Part shown: positions 56,409-63,923 of the stretch, in pieces
Layout of the letters: every line of letters starts with the position of its first letter
Position numbering within the stretch: position 1 is the stretch's first letter
Source: Flavobacterium restrictum
Lineage (GTDB): Bacteria; Bacteroidota; Bacteroidia; Flavobacteriales; Flavobacteriaceae
NCBI RefSeq assembly: GCF_007097245.1
Contig: NZ_VJZT01000010.1
Coordinates: 79,106 to 143,105, forward strand
Direction: 5' to 3'
Length of the DNA stretch: 64,000 nt
Position numbers and translations under genes: made by a program
The notes under the pieces: generated by a model
Database searches by the model: none
Told to the model about the DNA's origin: nothing
The model's input: only the letters and a program-made list of their open reading frames with translations

Positions 56409-56429
56409 ATAATAATTGATTTTAAAAAT

Positions 56430-57395
56430 TTATAATTTATTTGATAATTCTACTCTTCTCCTTGCTCCACTCATTCCAAAAGTGGTAACCACTTTTTTAA
56501 TAAAATAACTTCCCTCTCTATTGGGGTGTTCTTTGTCTATTATTTTAGCTTTCATACCTCTTGTAGCGAACGGAATTAGAAAACTTACAACATCGCCACT
56601 AAAACCATCATATTTTAGTTTTTCGAGTTCTGCCTTTGCCATTTCTATTAATTGCTTTTCATCTGATACAACAGAAGTGTTATATTCTACTTGGTTTCCG
56701 TCAGTATCGCCTATCTCTATACTGGTTCGCTTGTTTGAGGAACTTATGTAGGTAAATTTTATTTTTATACGTCTATCTTCTTTGCTCTTGAATTCGAGGT
56801 TATTAGCCACTAAATTGTAATTCAAATCATAAACTACCGTTTGCCCGATATTTGTAAGTTGTTGAAGTCCACAATAGAGTTTGCCTTCATCATTAATGAA
56901 AATCGACATAAGTAAATCTTTTTTAATACTTTCGAGAACTTGCGCACCGTTTGCATTTTTAATTATCCACTTATCTAATTTCATATCCTGAATATTATCA
57001 GCAAGCTCTATAGAGGTATCTTTTACAACCTCTTTTAAAATTTCTTTTAAAGTGGTTTCGACCCAACTCCCTACAACATTCTTGCGACGTAAAACCCAAA
57101 TAGCATCTTCACAATGAATTTCAAGAGGTATTTTAGGGCTTATTTTTTTTACATAACCAGTAAACTCTATACCTGAATATTTACCTTCATAACCCAAAGT
57201 AATAATTACTTTATCGCCTATCTTTATTGCCTCTTCTGTAAGATTTTGAGTTCCGTTTTGTTTCACTTTAAAGCGGTTTGGGAATTTTATAATGGCAGTA
57301 TCTCCCAATTCCTCAACGGACTTTGTTATCTCAATTTCATTTACTGAATTAAAAATAAAGTTGCCTATTTCTACTTTACCCTCTAGTACAAACAT
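56430..57395 (-). CDS. Baseplate-hub/late-control-D-like protein
   Basis: A 321-aa protein beginning FVLEGKVEIGNFIFNSVNEIEITKSVEELGDTA, followed by VIITLGYEGKYSGIEFTGYVKKISPKIPLEIHCEDAIWVLRRKNV. The alternating beta-strands and hub-like segments resemble phage gpD/gp44 (VgrG-fold) tail hubs. Its position between the protease and the capsid gene is unusual: in Mu-like phages hub genes lie far downstream with the tail. It is separated from its neighbours by 3 and 21 bases. Confidence 0.6.
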   Translation of the reverse strand: MFVLEGKVEIGNFIFNSVNEIEITKSVEELGDTAIIKFPNRFKVKQNGTQNLTEEAIKIGDKVIITLGYEGKYSGIEFTGYVKKISPKIPLEIHCEDAIWVLRRKNVVGSWVETTLKEILKEVVKDTSIELADNIQDMKLDKWIIKNANGAQVLESIKKDLLMSIFINDEGKLYCGLQQLTNIGQTVVYDLNYNLVANNLEFKSKEDRRIKIKFTYISSSNKRTSIEIGDTDGNQVEYNTSVVSDEKQLIEMAKAELEKLKYDGFSGDVVSFLIPFATRGMKAKIIDKEHPNREGSYFIKKVVTTFGMSGARRRVELSNKL

Positions 57396-57398
57396 ATC

Positions 57399-58457
57399 CT
57401 ACTTATTAAATTCTTGTTTGACCAGTTTTTTGTAAAGTTCGGGGTCGCTTTCGAGCTCTTTAGGGGCATTCATTCGGTAATCCCTTAAATTCCATTCGCT
57501 TCTAGGTTTTATTGCGTTTGCTTCTACTGTAGTGGCTTTAGAACCCAAAACAATCTCCCTAATTACTTTGTGGTTTTGCATTTGAATATTATAACCTACA
57601 ACCTCATTTATTGCGTTTGTTAAGTCTTCTTTTGTCTTTTTAAAATCAGTATCAAAAGCCATTAACTGAATACGCTCTAAATTTTTATTAATAACTCCTT
57701 TTTCAATAGCAAGTGCAGTTATTTTTTTTGCCTCCTCTCTTTGCTCTGTTTTGATTTGGTTCTTAATCCTTTTGTTTTCGGCTTCGAGTGATACGTTTCT
57801 ATCTTTTAGCGAACTAATAGCCTTTAAAATAGCATCTGGATTACTCTCATTTGGAATGCCTAAAATTAATGTCAATGATTTTGGGACGGTATTTTCCTTT
57901 TGCTTGTAATTCATAAACACCATTTTTGGCGTTTTTGATTTTTGATTTATAAGGGAGGTAGTTTCTAAAACTTCATCGGTTATCTCATCAATAAATCCTT
58001 TTTCAAGAGCTTCTTGTGCTGTTAACCAAGTTTCTTCATCGAGCATTTCAGACAATTCCTCAATAGGTATTCCAGTGCGTTCTGAATAACTATCGGTTGC
58101 CAGTTGCTTCACTTTGTCAAGTAATTGCGTAACCGATTTTAATTTTTTGCTATCGCCATTATAACCGCCAACACTCGGGTTGTGTATCATTATCATAGCG
58201 TTTTTTGAAGCGTAAATTTTACGTCCTGCCAGCATAATAATAGTAGCCATTGAAGCAGATAACCCATCGATATAAATATCGCATTGTCCGTGGTCTTTTA
58301 TGGCGTTATACATTGCATAACCTTGGAAAACATCCCCACCAGGACAATTAAGTCTTACCTTAATATCTTGACCTTGCAACTGGTTTAATTGGTTAATAAA
58401 ATCGGTGTCGGTTATGCCTCCAAACCCAATTTCTCCATACATTAAAATTTCATTCAT
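57399..58457 (-). CDS. ClpP-like prohead protease with C-terminal scaffold-like region
   Basis: A 352-aa protein. Residues 1-170 form a ClpP/S14-type fold: NCPGGDVFQGY near 37-47, nucleophile Ser69 in GLSASMAT, His92 in IHNPSV, and a typical WLTAQEALEKGFIDEI segment. Residues ~195-352 include a coiled coil (SLEAENKRIKNQIKTEQREE) and a helical tail, consistent with a fused scaffolding domain. Such proteases mature phage heads by cutting the scaffold. It overlaps the upstream HTH gene by 8 bases. Confidence 0.8.
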   Translation of the reverse strand: MNEILMYGEIGFGGITDTDFINQLNQLQGQDIKVRLNCPGGDVFQGYAMYNAIKDHGQCDIYIDGLSASMATIIMLAGRKIYASKNAMIMIHNPSVGGYNGDSKKLKSVTQLLDKVKQLATDSYSERTGIPIEELSEMLDEETWLTAQEALEKGFIDEITDEVLETTSLINQKSKTPKMVFMNYKQKENTVPKSLTLILGIPNESNPDAILKAISSLKDRNVSLEAENKRIKNQIKTEQREEAKKITALAIEKGVINKNLERIQLMAFDTDFKKTKEDLTNAINEVVGYNIQMQNHKVIREIVLGSKATTVEANAIKPRSEWNLRDYRMNAPKELESDPELYKKLVKQEFNK

Positions 58458-58671
58458 ATTTATTTAATTTAATTTTGATTTCTTTTAACTCCTTTTCAAG
58501 GGCTGTAATCCTTGTTTCGTGGCTGTCTTTTACTTTTATGGATTCAGTAATCCATTTAGCCACTGTTTTCTCGGTTATACCAATTTTTAGGGAAATGCTC
58601 TTTTTTGGGACGCCTTGATGATACAACTTCAAAACCTCTTTGATGTGTAAATGCTTTTTATTCAAGCCCAT
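58450..58671 (-). CDS. Small helix-turn-helix phage protein
   Basis: A 73-aa protein with a homeodomain-like helix-turn-helix (KEVLKLYHQGVPKKSISLKIGITEKTVAKWI, residues 11-41) and a short C-terminal coiled coil (ITALEKELKEIKIKLNKY). It could be a terminase-small-subunit-like or gene-regulating protein. It shares 10 bases (58662-58671) with the preceding 48-codon gene and 8 with the protease gene, so all are translationally coupled. Confidence 0.6.
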   Translation of the reverse strand: MGLNKKHLHIKEVLKLYHQGVPKKSISLKIGITEKTVAKWITESIKVKDSHETRITALEKELKEIKIKLNKYE

Positions 58672-58808
58672 AATGATAGTTTTGTTTTTTGTTGCAAACG
58701 ATAACTTAATACGTTTTGCCCTAAAATTTTAATCCTGATTTCAATATAGACTAACTCCATATTTTCGCTGTGGTGCAATACCTTTTCTATTTTAAATATT
58801 GTTTTCAT
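58662..58808 (-). CDS. 48-aa hypothetical phage protein
   Basis: A small frame starting at ATG 58808, two bases after the stop of the 109-aa gene, and ending so that its stop overlaps the start of the HTH gene (ATGGGCTTGA). The product (MKTIFKIEKVLHHSENMELV...) has no recognised family. The tight spacing on both sides is the main evidence that it is real. Confidence 0.55.
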   Translation of the reverse strand: MKTIFKIEKVLHHSENMELVYIEIRIKILGQNVLSYRLQQKTKLSLWA

Positions 58809-58810
58809 TT

Positions 58811-59140
58811 TTATAAGTTTTCGATTTTTGAAAATACTTCTTTGTTACCCTCTTTTTTGATTAATAAACTATCTAAAAAATCCAGTTCATTCATAGGTAA
58901 TAGCTTTTGTGCAATTTGTGCCAATCCCGCACAAGTGCCTAAATCTTGACTTTGTCCATTAAAACCAATAAACTCAATAGCGGTTAGGATTGTTAATAAA
59001 TTCAATCCCAAATCGTTAAAATCTTGGTGTGTAATAATTTTTATAACTGGTTGTTTTTCCCAGTCGCTAAACTCTAAATGTTTTGCAATATCAATAAGTG
59101 CATTTTTATTATATTCTCTAATTGGCGTTGTCTTTTCCAT
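58811..59140 (-). CDS. Hypothetical phage protein
   Basis: A 109-aa protein of unknown family, predicted helical with a hydrophobic LNLLTILTAIEFIGF segment (residues ~45-60). It is co-transcribed with the MuB-like ATPase gene upstream (3 bases) and the 48-aa gene downstream (2 bases). In Mu-like phages small proteins at this position modulate transposition or host functions, but nothing in the sequence says which. Confidence 0.5.
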   Translation of the reverse strand: MEKTTPIREYNKNALIDIAKHLEFSDWEKQPVIKIITHQDFNDLGLNLLTILTAIEFIGFNGQSQDLGTCAGLAQIAQKLLPMNELDFLDSLLIKKEGNKEVFSKIENL

Positions 59141-59143
59141 CGT

Positions 59144-59974
59144 TTAAATAGTGTTTAAATGGTTATTAATTACGTTTCTCATTAATCTAAAACTTCCTAT
59201 GCGGTGCATTGATTTTATTAACTCCATATTGGTTAATCCGTTGTTTATGCAAATGGCTTCTATTTCTTTCTTTTCGGGCAATTGTAGATAAATCCACTTT
59301 GAAACACGTCCGTAAAATTCAGGCATTCCGATTTTGTTCTTTTCTGCACCTTTTTTGATGTTGGTTAATAAATATTCAACACCTGCTATTAGTATTCCTG
59401 CATTGTCTTCTATACCGTCCCATATATCTTGCAAATACATTAAAGCCGTTGGCGATAATTTACTAGCTTCATCAATAATCAAAAGCGGACTTTCTTTTTT
59501 GTTTAATTCTTCGATTATCAATTTTATCATTTCGTAATCACTGGCTAAAAAACTAATACCTAACGCTTTTAATATCTCGCTTAATAGCTGTTTGGTTCGC
59601 ATCGAACGCCCGCAGGTTACTAAATAAGTATTAGTGTTTTTTTGGTAGTAATACTGCAAAGCGGTTGTTTTTCCCGCTCCTGAATAACCTATTATGCTAA
59701 TCATTTTATTGTATTCTCTAGCCTCTTTACAAGCTAAATGAATAGTGGCATAATTGTACGTTTCTATAACATTCCACTCTTTGGTATTGAAAAAACTTTT
59801 TATTTTCAATAACATACTTTCGTTTAACCGCTCCCAAACTTCATTAACAATATTGCTAATAGTTCCGCTGCTAACACCAATCATTTCAGCCAGTTTGTTC
59901 TGACTGATTTTCTTTTGTTGCAAGTGAGTTGTAACTAACTCCCTAACTTCCTGTTGTAATTCATTTTTTTTCAT
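59144..59974 (-). CDS. MuB-like transposition ATPase with an N-terminal helix-turn-helix
   Basis: A 276-aa protein. Residues ~15-55 form a helix-turn-helix (KKISQNKLAEMIGVSSGTISNIV), as in Mu B. An AAA+ domain follows with Walker A GYSGAGKT at 96-103 and Walker B LLIIDEA at 164-170, and LLMSI-type helices follow. It would polymerise on target DNA and stimulate and direct the MuA-like transposase, and give target immunity. It lies 30 bases downstream of the transposase gene. Confidence 0.85.
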   Translation of the reverse strand: MKKNELQQEVRELVTTHLQQKKISQNKLAEMIGVSSGTISNIVNEVWERLNESMLLKIKSFFNTKEWNVIETYNYATIHLACKEAREYNKMISIIGYSGAGKTTALQYYYQKNTNTYLVTCGRSMRTKQLLSEILKALGISFLASDYEMIKLIIEELNKKESPLLIIDEASKLSPTALMYLQDIWDGIEDNAGILIAGVEYLLTNIKKGAEKNKIGMPEFYGRVSKWIYLQLPEKKEIEAICINNGLTNMELIKSMHRIGSFRLMRNVINNHLNTI

Positions 59975-60004
59975 ACTTTTGCACTTGATTTTGATGATTA
60001 AAAT

Positions 60005-62140
60005 CTATTTATCAACACCTGCTAGTGTTGGTTTACTAAAGCCCTTCTGGGGCTTTTTTTGTTCTAATAAATCGGTATAATCGGTTATAACTCCCTTTTG
60101 GTGTATTGTTCCCAAAGGTTTCGTCTGGGGTTGTTCCTCATCGCCTTTTGCGATTTTAAAAACATTCAAATAGTATTCCTGTACTTCTAAACTTTCCTTT
60201 TCGTTAATCTTGTTTTTATCCAACATCAGCGGGTGTATTAGGTCTAGGTTTTCCTTATTGATGGCTTTCAATCCATTATCAATAATGGTGTTTTTTCCAT
60301 CCTTTAAATACTTTTCGTAGCTTTTGTTTTTGGCAACGGTTTTATAGGTGTTTTCTATATCTTCCTGTTTTCTATTTACTTGCGCTGTGTGAAACTCTAA
60401 AGATTTGTTACATTTACAAATAACCAAGTCAGTTAGTTTGTCAAATAACATTATACATTCTAGGTCGTTTTCATCATATCTTACATAGACTTCTTTACCT
60501 TGTAATTCGGCTTTTAAATGGTTCTCATACACCTCATAAAAATGGGGTGTTTCCTTTATTATTATTTTAACCATTCCACGCCTTACGGTTACTTTGGTTC
60601 GTTTCCAAAACAGTAAAGCGGTTCTAACACTGTCTAGTTCTTTTGCGTTTGGTTTTGGCAGGGTTCTGTAAACTTCCAAAGGCGATTTTTGAGCCGTTTT
60701 AGCACGTTCGTTGTATTTGGTAATCATTGTAACAATACGGCTTATCATTTCGCTGTATGTAGGCAATCCTTTGGCTTTTACTGTTTTTTCAAGATGTTCT
60801 GCATTACGTCTGTTATCTCTTTTACTGGTAATACCTTCGCCTATGTAGTCATCATACAAAGCACATTCAACACTTTGAAACGTACCAAAAAACCGCTCTA
60901 CATAGGTTTTATCTTGTGGGTTTCCCACTTTGGCGTGTCGCCAAATGGTGCCAATTTTTTCCATTTGTGCCTTTAAAGTCATTATTTCCTCTGACTTCGA
61001 AGCAGAAAAATTATCCGATACAATTTCGGCAGGCAAATGCCCCTCCATCATAACCGTATTTTTAAGTGCGTTCATAATCTCAAATTTGCTTTCGCTGTAG
61101 GATATATCAAAACCTACGATTTTGCGGGTGCAAACGTCTATTATCACAAAGAGGTTCAAGCGTACCGATTTGGTTCTGCTTTCGTTCCAACAATAAAACT
61201 GCACTGGTGTACCGTCAATCATCCAACAATCGGCGGGGAATGGTGTAGTTTTCCTAACTGCAAATGCAAAAAGATTATCAGTAGTGAATTTATTACCATT
61301 CCTTGACGCCATCACAAACGTTCTAAAATGGTTATCGCTCGCCATTAGGAACTTTACCCAACTTTCGGTTATTTCGGGTTGGTTTTCTTCTATACAATGA
61401 TGGTTCACTAGATCGGTTACAACTCTGTAAGGGTATTTGTTCGGGTGGCTCAAAAAAGCCATTGTAACACCTTTGTGAAACTCGTTTGTTTTTTTCTTTT
61501 CTCTTGGTTTTTTATGACCATTTACAACAACATCAACAATGCTTTGCTCTTTTAAAAGTTTGGTTCTAAATTTCAAAAGCAGTATTCTGAAATAGTTTTC
61601 GTTGGCAAAGTCTTTTGTAAAAACAAGCTCTTTTTTTAGCTCCATATACAGATTAAAACCACGTTTGCAACCTCCGTCATAGGTTTTGTATTTTGTACCT
61701 GTAACCTCTACCATTTTTACCCAAAAGGCGTGTTCTCTAGCCGATAGAACCGCAACATCATCCTTTATAGTTCTGTTATACGAGTAACGCTCTCTATACA
61801 TTGCCACAAATGGCATATAGCCATTATTATAAGCATCGTGCAAAGCCAATTTTTCTACATCGGCTCTTAACTCCTTTTCTTTCTGTATTTTTTCCTGTGT
61901 AGCAGTGTAGCGGTCTAGTTCCTCCTGTTCAAAATATTCTCTTCCTGTAGGAATGTTGTATTTTTTGCGAGTAGGTTCGGGTATGCTATCAATATCAATT
62001 AAGACTTTTCGTTTGTCATTCGTGTCTTTTTTATTAGCCCACGATTTTGATTTGCCTTGACGATATTTTTTACACCCATCTGTTATGGTGTTAAATGGTA
62101 CGGTATAATCTAAAATAGAATTAAATGGAATATAGTACAT
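60005..62140 (-). CDS. MuA-like DDE transposase
   Basis: A 711-aa transposase of the Mu/rve type. The catalytic residues are visible as Asp309 (CWMIDGTP), Asp376 (IVSDNFSA) and Glu415 (KTYVERFFGTFQ), i.e. D-x66-D-x38-E, as expected for an RNase H-like core. The N-terminal ~220 residues would bind element ends and a C-terminal tail (from ~520) would bind the MuB-like partner. It catalyses strand transfer of the element ends. First structural gene of the operon after a 61-aa HTH gene. Confidence 0.9.
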   Translation of the reverse strand: MYYIPFNSILDYTVPFNTITDGCKKYRQGKSKSWANKKDTNDKRKVLIDIDSIPEPTRKKYNIPTGREYFEQEELDRYTATQEKIQKEKELRADVEKLALHDAYNNGYMPFVAMYRERYSYNRTIKDDVAVLSAREHAFWVKMVEVTGTKYKTYDGGCKRGFNLYMELKKELVFTKDFANENYFRILLLKFRTKLLKEQSIVDVVVNGHKKPREKKKTNEFHKGVTMAFLSHPNKYPYRVVTDLVNHHCIEENQPEITESWVKFLMASDNHFRTFVMASRNGNKFTTDNLFAFAVRKTTPFPADCWMIDGTPVQFYCWNESRTKSVRLNLFVIIDVCTRKIVGFDISYSESKFEIMNALKNTVMMEGHLPAEIVSDNFSASKSEEIMTLKAQMEKIGTIWRHAKVGNPQDKTYVERFFGTFQSVECALYDDYIGEGITSKRDNRRNAEHLEKTVKAKGLPTYSEMISRIVTMITKYNERAKTAQKSPLEVYRTLPKPNAKELDSVRTALLFWKRTKVTVRRGMVKIIIKETPHFYEVYENHLKAELQGKEVYVRYDENDLECIMLFDKLTDLVICKCNKSLEFHTAQVNRKQEDIENTYKTVAKNKSYEKYLKDGKNTIIDNGLKAINKENLDLIHPLMLDKNKINEKESLEVQEYYLNVFKIAKGDEEQPQTKPLGTIHQKGVITDYTDLLEQKKPQKGFSKPTLAGVDK

Positions 62141-62143
62141 AAA

Positions 62144-62329
62144 CTAAAAATTTGATAATTCACTCTCTAATTCATTAATTTCTTTTAAGATTGTTGCTAT
62201 TGTATCTTTTATTTTTTTTGCTGTTTTATACCTTAAAATTTCTCCTTTTAAATATTTATCGTATGTTTTTGGAGATACTCCAGCCCGTAACCAAATCTCT
62301 CTTTTTGATATGTTTTCTAATTTTTCCAT
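62144..62329 (-). CDS. Small helix-turn-helix protein (Ner/Cro-like)
   Basis: A 61-aa protein (MEKLENISKREIWLRAGVSPKTYDKYLKGEILRY...) with a helix-turn-helix of the Ner or Cro type, immediately before the transposase gene (3 bases). In Mu, Ner turns down the early and repressor promoters; the same job is likely here. It is transcribed away from the repressor across a shared control region. Confidence 0.6.
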   Translation of the reverse strand: MEKLENISKREIWLRAGVSPKTYDKYLKGEILRYKTAKKIKDTIATILKEINELESELSNF

Positions 62330-62373
62330 ACAATTGTAATTTTATATATTAACTTTGTTTAATATTTATGTAG

Positions 62374-62418
62374 CAAATGTATAAATATATTACACATTAA
62401 AAAGAAAAATTACACATT
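62374..62418 (-). promoter_or_regulatory. Early promoter and repressor operators of the element
   Basis: On the minus strand a -7 box TACATTTG lies at 62374-62381, 45 bases before the small HTH gene. Two identical 10-mers ATTACACATT at 62389-62398 and 62409-62418 sit just upstream, exactly 20 bases apart, i.e. on one face of the helix and over the -33 position. They are probable repressor binding sites. A TAACTTTG box at 62350-62357 on the plus strand may serve the repressor gene. Confidence 0.55.
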
Positions 62419-62435
62419 TTTTTATACAATTTTAT

Positions 62436-63050
62436 ATGGATAAGTTTGACTTAAAAAAATTTAGAATAAGTAAGGCGAAAACACAAACAGAATTTGCTGA
62501 TATACTGGGGGTTAGCAGAAGTACAATAGCTAAAATTGAAAATGAAAATATTGAAATTTCAAAAAAAATATTTGAAAAATTAATCAAATATTTTAATGAT
62601 GATTACAAAGAAATAATTACAGGCTATAATAGTGTACATCTAATTACACAAGAATACACACAACCATCTATTGAAAAAGATACATTTTTCCACAAAACAA
62701 TAGGTATTAATAGAAAAGACAGTATAGATAATAAAGATGTTGATTACACTTATTATTATTTACAAAATATGGAGTATGAGAGAATGCAAAAATGGCTTTT
62801 TAATATCATTAAATTACTAGTGACTGAATTTAAAAGAGAGATTGATGAAAATGAGAAAAAGGAATTATATACTTGTTTAACAAATACTTACTCAACATCT
62901 TACATAAAGCAGAATGGAGAAACAAAATTTAAGAAATTTATAGACGAACATATTAATTTAACAAAAGAATTGATTGACAAATATTTAGATGAATACTACA
63001 AACTAAAACTAGAAACAAATCCAAAAATTGAGAATTTAGATTTTCTGTAA
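62436..63050 (+). CDS. Phage repressor (XRE-type helix-turn-helix)
   Basis: A 204-aa protein with an N-terminal XRE/Cro-type helix-turn-helix (RISKAKTQTEFADILGVSRSTIAKIENENIEIS, residues 10-42). A long C-terminal helical domain (about 90-200) probably dimerises. It is divergent from the transposition operon and acts as the likely immunity repressor at the ATTACACATT operators. It lacks an S24/LexA-type autoprotease signature, so induction is not by RecA-mediated self-cleavage of that kind. Confidence 0.75.
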   Translation: MDKFDLKKFRISKAKTQTEFADILGVSRSTIAKIENENIEISKKIFEKLIKYFNDDYKEIITGYNSVHLITQEYTQPSIEKDTFFHKTIGINRKDSIDNKDVDYTYYYLQNMEYERMQKWLFNIIKLLVTEFKREIDENEKKELYTCLTNTYSTSYIKQNGETKFKKFIDEHINLTKELIDKYLDEYYKLKLETNPKIENLDFL

Positions 63051-63078
63051 ATGTGTATTTTTTTTATACATTTACACA
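63046..63078. promoter_or_regulatory. Third operator-like inverted repeat
   Basis: TGTAAATGT (63046-63054) and ACATTTACA (63068-63076) are exact reverse complements directly before the next gene. They also share the TTACACA / TGTGTA core with the two operators at 62389 and 62409. Confidence 0.5.
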
Positions 63079-63288
63079 ATGAAATCAGATGAAAAAATAG
63101 ACAAACCAACCCGCAAAGAGTTGTTAAGCAAACGTAATCAAGAGGTGCGAAAGTTTTTTTATGAAATGCAAAAAAAGCACCCAAAATACAAAATAGACGC
63201 TATTATTCAGGATGTTGCAAATAAATTCTTTCTATCTAGTAGAACTATTGAAGCAATCATAAGCCACGAAGGTAACTACAAAGGATAA
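63079..63288 (+). CDS. Small hypothetical phage protein
   Basis: A 69-aa Lys-rich protein with a predicted helix-turn-helix-like C-terminus (IIQDVANKFFLSSRTIEAIISHEG). It is preceded by an operator-like inverted repeat, so it may be controlled by the repressor. Family unknown; possibly a regulator. Confidence 0.5.
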   Translation: MKSDEKIDKPTRKELLSKRNQEVRKFFYEMQKKHPKYKIDAIIQDVANKFFLSSRTIEAIISHEGNYKG

Positions 63289-63306
63289 ATACTAAACACA
63301 TATATT

Positions 63307-63501
63307 ATGATGACACTTGAGGAATATTACACGAAAAAATCGGCTTTGCAAGCTCCTGAAGGCCTTGAGTATCTTGAAGAAAGAAAGTGGTTTATCGAAT
63401 CCCTGCAAAAGCTACAAGACGAATTGAGTGAGTCAGACCTAAAAATTGTTCTTTATCGTCAACAACGTTGGCAGGATAAAGTAAATTCCTCTTTTCTTTA
63501 A
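63307..63501 (+). CDS. Small hypothetical phage protein
   Basis: A 64-aa acidic, helical protein (TLEEYYTKKSALQAPEGLEYLEERKWF...). It follows the 69-aa gene by 18 bases on the same strand. No family recognised. Confidence 0.45.
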   Translation: MMTLEEYYTKKSALQAPEGLEYLEERKWFIESLQKLQDELSESDLKIVLYRQQRWQDKVNSSFL

Positions 63502-63510
63502 AAATTATTA

Positions 63511-63518
63511 TATCTTTG
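63511..63518 (+). promoter_or_regulatory. Possible promoter of the tRNA-like RNA
   Basis: TATCTTTG matches the TAnnTTTG -7 box. With the usual distance, transcription would begin at about 63524, the first base of the tRNA-like fold. No good -33 box is evident. Confidence 0.4.
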
Positions 63519-63523
63519 CTCTG

Positions 63524-63692
63524 GGTTTTGTAAGTCTTAAATTGAATAGAGCGTCATTCTACGGATTGGAAGTTGTGGGTAGAAGTCCCACCAAAACCAA
63601 GTCAGGCTCGTGGGTCGGGCAACGCTCAATAAGAATTCATTATACTAGTCTTATTGTTCGAAGTATAGAAAAGCCCTATTTTTAGGGCTTTT
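63524..63692 (+). ncRNA. tRNA-like structured RNA of the mobile element
   Basis: Bases 63524-63599 form a degenerate tRNA: acceptor GGTTTTG/CAAAACC then A, T-stem GTGGG/CCCAC, and the anticodon loop CTACGGA, which is that of tRNA-Arg(ACG). The T-loop TAGAAGT lacks the TTCGA core and the anticodon stem is mostly unpaired. Alternatively, 63535-63554 can pair with 63622-63634 (TCTTA/TAAGA, TTGA/TCAA, GCGT/ACGC), giving a pseudoknotted RNA. It ends at a clear terminator, AAAAGCCCTA/TAGGGCTTTT (63669-63678, 63683-63692). Confidence 0.5.
63639..63648 (-). repeat. Internal inverted copy of the element's left-end sequence
   Basis: ATTATACTAG here is the reverse complement of CTAGTATAAT at 55402-55411, the left junction of the element. 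Confidence 0.6.
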
Positions 63693-63696
63693 GTCG
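63669..63696 (+). terminator. Terminator of the structured RNA
   Basis: Perfect AAAAGCCCTA/TAGGGCTTTT stem with a 4-base loop. Confidence 0.75.
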
Positions 63697-63923
63697 TTTT
63701 TAAGGTATCTATCAAAGCTAATAAGACAATTAGCTCCATATAAAAAACTTGCTTCGGTAATTAATCATTAATTAACTGGTACATATTAGGCATTTAATCG
63801 CCTATTTTTTTTCAATTGTTATATTTGTACAAAAAACACAAAACCGTGTGAAGTCCTTATTTTATTGGTTTTTCGACCTTTTTTGTATTTAATAGTTTGT
63901 TATGTGTTTAATTAACCCCTATA
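63693..63923. other. Non-coding right end of the element
   Basis: No gene is visible. A TATATTTGTAC promoter-like box lies at about 63821-63831 reading rightward, and the element ends CCCCTATA. This region and 55406-55520 would contain the transposase-binding sites. Confidence 0.5.

Larger units (their letters stand above)
55406..63923. mobile_element. Compact Mu-like transposable prophage/element (8.5 kb)
   Basis: The element is bounded on both sides by CTAG (55402-55405 and 63924-63927), with terminal TATA in inverted orientation. Joining the flanks through a single CTAG restores the transposase frame (KIGDYL-DENVKQ), which fixes the insertion site. Content: one leftward operon (62329 to 55530) of transposition and head genes, a divergent repressor with operators, two small rightward genes and a structured RNA. 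There are no recognisable terminase large subunit, portal, tail tube/sheath, lysis or integrase genes. A 4-base target duplication differs from the 5 bases of phage Mu. Confidence 0.8.

Noticed and set aside
60036..60062. Terminator-like hairpin AAAGCCC/GGGGCTTT with a T-run
   Set aside because: It lies within the coding end of the transposase gene and reads away from any rightward gene; probably codon bias (Lys-Pro-rich tail).
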